Part shown: positions 60,464-64,000 of the stretch, piece by piece
Numbering within the stretch: the stretch's first letter is position 1
Layout: every line of letters starts with the position of its first letter
Assembly: GCA_937872385.1 (NCBI GenBank)
Contig: CALMSO010000046.1
Span: 1-64,000 of the forward strand
Reading direction: 5' to 3'
Length of the DNA: 64,000 bases
Source of the DNA: an uncultured Saprospiraceae bacterium
GTDB taxonomy: Bacteria > Bacteroidota > Bacteroidia > Chitinophagales > Saprospiraceae
Program-made: the position numbers and the translations under genes
The notes under the pieces: generated by a model
What the model was told of the DNA's origin: nothing
Seen by the model: the letters and a program-made list of their open reading frames with translations, nothing else
The model's database searches: none

Positions 60464-61909
60464 ATGCCCGAAACATTTATGCATCCATATCGCGGCGCTT
60501 ATATCGTTGCCATAACTTTTTTGGTAGCTCTGGCAGTACTGTCTGTCGTCTTTTACAAAGAGCGGATGCTATTTGTGGACCCCTGCTGGATCATTTTTAA
60601 CATCATAAACACCGGTACGTTTTGCATTGCAGAGCATCGTTATGGCGCTTTTATTACACAGATGTGCCCGGTGATAGGCGTACATTTGGGCTGGTCATTG
60701 CGCACCATTTTAATTATATACTCCGCAAGTTTTTATGTTTTTTATTTAGCGGCAGCTATCATCACAGGCTATGTATGGCGACAACACTGGCTGTCCATTT
60801 TATTAGTTATTTACCTTACGTTATTTGTAAGCGATGTTTATTATTGGCCCAATAACGAAGTACATCAAGGAGTAGCCTGGATGGTGCTTTTCTTGGGATA
60901 TTACATACATACAGCACGGCACGGACGAAAAAACATAATAAAGCATGCGGTGCTGTTCCTTTTAGCATTTTTGGCTATTTTCAGCCACTTGATAGTGTTG
61001 CTGCCATTTACTTTTCTTTGGTTGTATTATCATACCACGCAGCATAATAAACTCGAATTATTATTAAAAAATCGCCTTTTTATATGGTATTCTTCACTAA
61101 TTGCCGCGCTGATTGGTGCACGCTATTTACTAAGCAGCAGCGGTTGGTACGACAGCATCAAATTACAAAGAATCCATGATATTTCACTTCCTATCATCAT
61201 ACAATCTTTTTCATCCGGACAATCGCAGTCTTTTTTACAACTTTTACTACATAACTACTGGATTGCACTGCCTTTTTTTCTGCTGGGGCTGCTTTATTTA
61301 CTAAAAAACAAATGCTCTTTTCAGATAGCGCTATTAATAATTTATACCGCAACTTATTATATGTTAATTTGCATCACTTACCCCGATGCTTTTGGTCGCT
61401 CGCTGCGATTTTATATGGAAAGTGAATGGATGGCATTATCCATCATTATGATGACGCCTTTTGTAATAGACATGATACCCGCCTTTCGGCAAAAAAGCTT
61501 AATCCCTTCGCTATTTATTCTAATATTCAGTATTAGAATACTTTACATATTGGAATCATTTTCTTATTTTAACAATAGATACACCGCTTTAGAAAAAATA
61601 ACGGTGCAATTGCAGGCGCAGGATATAAAAAAAGCCCTAATTGTACAAGACAAAGCCACCGCTGACAGCATTTTTATCATGGACTGGGGGTTACCCGCAG
61701 AAAGTATGATGTTATCCGTAATAAAAGGCTTTGAACCGCCCGTTACATTCAAAGTAATAACGCCCGATTTTATCATTACACAGCCCCGCGATTCATTTTA
61801 CTCCTGCTTTGATTTACAAGCAATTAGCCGCTTAAATAGTAAATATTTTCAGCCAGATACTACACAACCCTACCTTATTATACCTATTTCAACAGTAAAT
61901 AGCGAATGA
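60464..61909 (+). CDS. AT-rich polytopic membrane protein (possible GT-C-type)
   Basis: A 481-residue protein with about ten hydrophobic segments. It begins MPETFMHPYRGAYIVAITFL and has many helix pairs (IVLLPFTFLWLYYHTTQHNK, WIALPFFLLGLLYLL), and a soluble C-terminal region of about 90 residues (TVQLQAQDIKKALIVQDKAT). Codon use is strikingly rich in TTA, AAA, ATT and TAT compared with the GC-balanced neighbours. Helices followed by a C-terminal soluble domain recall GT-C glycosyltransferases, but I do not see a convincing catalytic DxD in the first loop, so this is only a resemblance. An earlier ATG at 60385 is possible. No partner genes lie next to it. Confidence 0.6.
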   Translation: MPETFMHPYRGAYIVAITFLVALAVLSVVFYKERMLFVDPCWIIFNIINTGTFCIAEHRYGAFITQMCPVIGVHLGWSLRTILIIYSASFYVFYLAAAIITGYVWRQHWLSILLVIYLTLFVSDVYYWPNNEVHQGVAWMVLFLGYYIHTARHGRKNIIKHAVLFLLAFLAIFSHLIVLLPFTFLWLYYHTTQHNKLELLLKNRLFIWYSSLIAALIGARYLLSSSGWYDSIKLQRIHDISLPIIIQSFSSGQSQSFLQLLLHNYWIALPFFLLGLLYLLKNKCSFQIALLIIYTATYYMLICITYPDAFGRSLRFYMESEWMALSIIMMTPFVIDMIPAFRQKSLIPSLFILIFSIRILYILESFSYFNNRYTALEKITVQLQAQDIKKALIVQDKATADSIFIMDWGLPAESMMLSVIKGFEPPVTFKVITPDFIITQPRDSFYSCFDLQAISRLNSKYFQPDTTQPYLIIPISTVNSE

Positions 61910-62171
61910 CTTGATAATGCGTTGTTTAAGTAATATAATATTGTTATTTATTCGAATATCGAGCTAAGCCCGAAAAGGCGAAAAATTTATAGGCAATTGA
62001 TAATCAATGGTTTTGAATCTCAAAGGATTGACACCGTGCTGGTGTAATATGTCGCCCCGTTGGGGTTCGTTTTACGTATGCCTGATGCTTTAATCATTTG
62101 AACCCGATATTCGTATTGTTTGTTAATTGGGGCAGTCTTTTTTTTATTAAAATCCGTATGTAGCTAATCGC

Positions 62172-63293
62172 TCAATAAAAATAATGCGGTACAAAACGGG
62201 CGAGATTATCGTGTATCAAACCGGTGGTTTCGCGGATGCCTATGCCCGCGGGTGTATCGCCGACGATCCAACTGCCAATGACTGGCCGATTGCCCATGAA
62301 TTCTGGCAATTCAAAATAATCCTGATAGATATAGCCTTCGTAGCCATACTCGCCTTGCGTGGCCTGTAGTAGCCGCCCGTGCTCTACAATAGTGACATTG
62401 GCGCCCTCGCGGCTGAGCAAGGGCTTTTGCACATAGCTGCGCATACGCCCCGGTTTGTCGTGGCAAGCCAGTAGCAAGGGATGCTCCGGATACAATTCCC
62501 ACAAGATTTTCAAAATGGCTTTATTGGATAAAAGCATCTTCCAGAAAGGCTCTACCCAGCAGGTATCGGTAGAGAGGGTGTGCCGCCCGAAGTCTTCGTT
62601 GAGCATGAACTCCCAGGGGTACAGCTTGAAACAGGTGCGTATTGGCTCGTTGTACAAATCTACAAACTGCATTTTCTCATCGGCCCAGCCAATGTCTGAG
62701 ATATCAATGTATTGAATTTGCAAGCCTGCCTGCTGGGCGCAATCCATCAGGTAAGCAACCGTCATGTAGTCTTCGTCATTGTCGGTAGCGCAAGCAAAAT
62801 ACAAATCGAATATGCCGCGCTGTTTGAAATAGGCAAACTGCTCCAACAGTAGCTCATGGATGGCATTGAACTGGTCGAGTGTATTTTCAAAATCCTGTAG
62901 CCAGTGCCATTGCACTACCGAGGCTTCGAGCAGAGAGGTGGGGGTATCGGCGTTGAATTCGAGTAGTTTGATTTGCCCGTCGTGGTAGCCGAGGTCAAAG
63001 CGCCCGTAGAGTGTGGGTTCGTCCGCATCCCAGCTTTCCCGGATACGCTCGTGGTATAAGTCAGGAATAGCAAATTCGCGCAGCCGGCGCTGGTGCAAGA
63101 CCGCTTCCACGGCTTCCATGCACATGTCAAACAATGTTTGTGTGGCTTGCTCGATGGCTTCCATTTCTGGTTTACGAAAAGCATAACAGGCGCTTTCGTC
63201 CCAGTACTTTCCTTCTACAGAATGGAATATAAACCCTTGTTTTTCAACGATTTTCTGCCAGTTGCGGCGCTCTTTAACAAGTCCTCTTTCCAT
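62172..63293 (-). CDS. glutathionylspermidine-synthase-like ATP-grasp protein (YgiC family)
   Basis: A 373-residue cytoplasmic ATP-grasp ligase matching the YgiC/YjfC group of the GSP_synth family: MERGLVKERRNWQKIVEKQG, EPTLYGRFDLGYHDGQIKLLEFNADTPTSLLE (in parts), the metal/ATP acids around FDLGY and EFNADTPT, and the C-terminal KPLLSREGANVTIV and IGSWIVGDTPAGIGIRE. The family joins peptide-like substrates, but its true substrate is not known. The amidase half of Gsp bifunctional enzymes is absent. The ATG at 63293 is chosen (upstream residues are Arg-rich and unrelated). It starts 7 bases after the stop of the YgiB-like lipoprotein gene, as in E. coli ygiB-ygiC. Confidence 0.88.
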   Translation of the reverse strand: MERGLVKERRNWQKIVEKQGFIFHSVEGKYWDESACYAFRKPEMEAIEQATQTLFDMCMEAVEAVLHQRRLREFAIPDLYHERIRESWDADEPTLYGRFDLGYHDGQIKLLEFNADTPTSLLEASVVQWHWLQDFENTLDQFNAIHELLLEQFAYFKQRGIFDLYFACATDNDEDYMTVAYLMDCAQQAGLQIQYIDISDIGWADEKMQFVDLYNEPIRTCFKLYPWEFMLNEDFGRHTLSTDTCWVEPFWKMLLSNKAILKILWELYPEHPLLLACHDKPGRMRSYVQKPLLSREGANVTIVEHGRLLQATQGEYGYEGYIYQDYFELPEFMGNRPVIGSWIVGDTPAGIGIRETTGLIHDNLARFVPHYFY

Positions 63294-63300
63294 AATTTTT

Positions 63301-63606
63301 TTAACTCGACGACGACGATCGGCTGGAAGTACCGGTGCGCCCAAAACCACCGCGCGTCACACGGGTAGGGGCATAGCCGGGCCGAGAAATTTGCTGAATC
63401 GAGGCGCCTTGATAGCTGCGGGGTGAAATAAATCCACCATAAACCGGATAAAAAAAACCGTGGTAATGCCGGTAGCGTTGCCCTTGCACTACTGTATCGC
63501 GGGTTTGAGGATCGTCGTTTCCGCTAATCCATTCATTTTCAGGCTCTTTGCGGCAAGCAGCTAAGGTAAGCGTAAGCCCCAGAAAAATGAGCTTCGACTT
63601 TTTCAT
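63301..63606 (-). CDS. short YgiB/DUF1190-like lipoprotein
   Basis: A 101-residue predicted lipoprotein (signal MKKSKLIFLGLTLTLAAC, Cys18). After a middle rich in Tyr, His and Gly (YRHYHGFFYPVYGGFISPRS), the C terminus reads PTRVTRGGFGRTGTSSRSSS. The VTRGGFG box followed by a TGTSSRS-like serine/arginine tail is the same end signature that marks YgiB (DUF1190) in proteobacteria, whose gene also directly precedes ygiC. The protein is only half the usual length and lacks the N-terminal part of DUF1190. Together the signature and location argue for a functional equivalent. Confidence 0.7.
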   Translation of the reverse strand: MKKSKLIFLGLTLTLAACRKEPENEWISGNDDPQTRDTVVQGQRYRHYHGFFYPVYGGFISPRSYQGASIQQISRPGYAPTRVTRGGFGRTGTSSRSSSSS

Positions 63607-63761
63607 GTAGAAAATGGTTTTTTGATGATTGCAAAATACATGCCCCGGTGGCAAAATTATATGTAGCATTGCCAATAGCAATGCAGCAGCAAGTTAGGCA
63701 TTTGCTGGAATATCCGAAAAAATGATGGGCAAAAATCTGAAGAATGCAGGTAATTTTGTAG

Positions 63762-64000
63762 CTACAATCGCCGGCGCTTGCCGTACCCCGGGCAGCGCAA
63801 GTCACCGAAGTAATAGACAATGCCCACGCCAAGCATTACATAGGAGTCGTTGATATTGGTACTTCCGCGCTGGCGGCCGGCTTCGCCGATTTTACCTTCG
63901 TTGACGCCGGGCACCGGAATAGAGCGATCCGACAGAGCGGCTGCCAATTCGCCACGCGAGCGGCGCAAGGTGCTGATGTCGGGGTAAGAACCGCTCACAT
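63762..64000 (-). CDS. DUF6089 family outer-membrane protein, C-terminal part
   Basis: The frame is open to the window edge, so the start is missing; the 78 visible residues end in FGDLRCPGYGKRRRL. The stretch STLRRSRGELAAALSDR, the RGSTNINDSYVMLGVGIVYY strand and the last Cys are typical of the C-terminal end of DUF6089 outer-membrane beta-barrels of Bacteroidota. The gene lies 155 bases upstream of the YgiB-like gene and may be co-transcribed. Function is unknown. Confidence 0.7.
   Translation of the reverse strand, partial: VSGSYPDISTLRRSRGELAAALSDRSIPVPGVNEGKIGEAGRQRGSTNINDSYVMLGVGIVYYFGDLRCPGYGKRRRL

Noticed and set aside
60464..61909. Glycosyltransferase family 39/GT-C assignment
   Set aside because: No convincing catalytic DxD in the first loop and no partner genes; kept as an unassigned membrane protein.
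1..64000. tRNA, rRNA, riboswitch or phage genes
   Set aside because: No tRNA-like T-loop/acceptor pairing, rRNA segment, recognisable riboswitch core or phage/transposase gene was seen on reading both strands; a covariance-model scan would be needed to exclude small RNAs.

Overview
The window looks like a chromosomal piece of a Bacteroidota (Bacteroidetes) genome, probably of the Saprospirales/Chitinophagales type. That placement is inferred from gene content: families largely confined to the phylum (DUF4270, DUF4290, DUF5723, DUF6089, DUF5117 metalloprotease), a type IX secretion sorting domain, LPS-export genes, class-specific TANNTTTG promoter boxes and the near absence of Shine-Dalgarno sequences. 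Coding density is high, both strands are used, and I see no rRNA, tRNA, transposase, phage or CRISPR. Most genes are housekeeping genes.

Layout. 1-3733 (minus): panC, panD, a flippase-like membrane protein, an ADP-heptose-type nucleotidyltransferase and dihydrofolate reductase. 3902-10149 (plus): a half-length glycogen-synthase-like protein, a DUF4270 lipoprotein, glmS, DUF4290 and lpxD, a block serving sugar and envelope precursors. 10333-20312 (minus): a T9SS-domain mini-protein, thrS, a long-chain acyl-CoA dehydrogenase, two small lipoproteins coupled to lptB, an outer-membrane protein, a glucosaminidase with LysM domains, and a degenerate-HD/DUF5706 membrane protein. 20470-29148: pyrD, a CBS/CorC membrane protein, lptC, a DUF2400 protein, a beta-barrel/SH3 protein and a sigma-54-type response regulator. 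29546-39447: LOG, hemW, tsaE, ald, an O-antigen ligase-like protein, tdk and an aspartoacylase-type protein. 40104-47158: beta-propeller, RND/MMPL exporter, tsaB, a YehP-type VWA protein and a second flippase-like protein. 47859-59229: metalloprotease, alpha-glucan phosphorylase, DUF3089 hydrolase, M16 peptidase and a membrane papain/DUF4384 protein. 59462-64000: rluF-type pseudouridine synthase, an AT-rich polytopic membrane gene, a YgiC/YgiB-like pair and the end of a DUF6089 outer-membrane protein.

Genes that probably work together: lptB and lptC (LPS transport) with lpxD, the heptose nucleotidyltransferase and the O-antigen ligase; tsaB and tsaE (t6A tRNA modification); panC and panD (pantothenate); the glycogen-synthase-like protein and alpha-glucan phosphorylase (storage glucan).

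The least explained structure lies between genes. One family of composite repeats recurs with its modules in the same order: an AGATGCCAG block, a 7-bp tandem array, an AAACCCCTCT block and a GTTATTTGTTA..GGGGC block. A second family is a roughly 95-bp element headed by the palindrome TTTTCAATTGAAAA, present in four copies. Other points worth following are a pair of matching palindromes around a recognisable promoter of the acyl-CoA dehydrogenase, a catalytically dead HD domain fused to a Pycsar-effector-type membrane domain, a sigma-54 activator with a changed GAFTGA loop and no DNA-binding domain, an orphan YehP, and a short YgiB-like lipoprotein next to YgiC.
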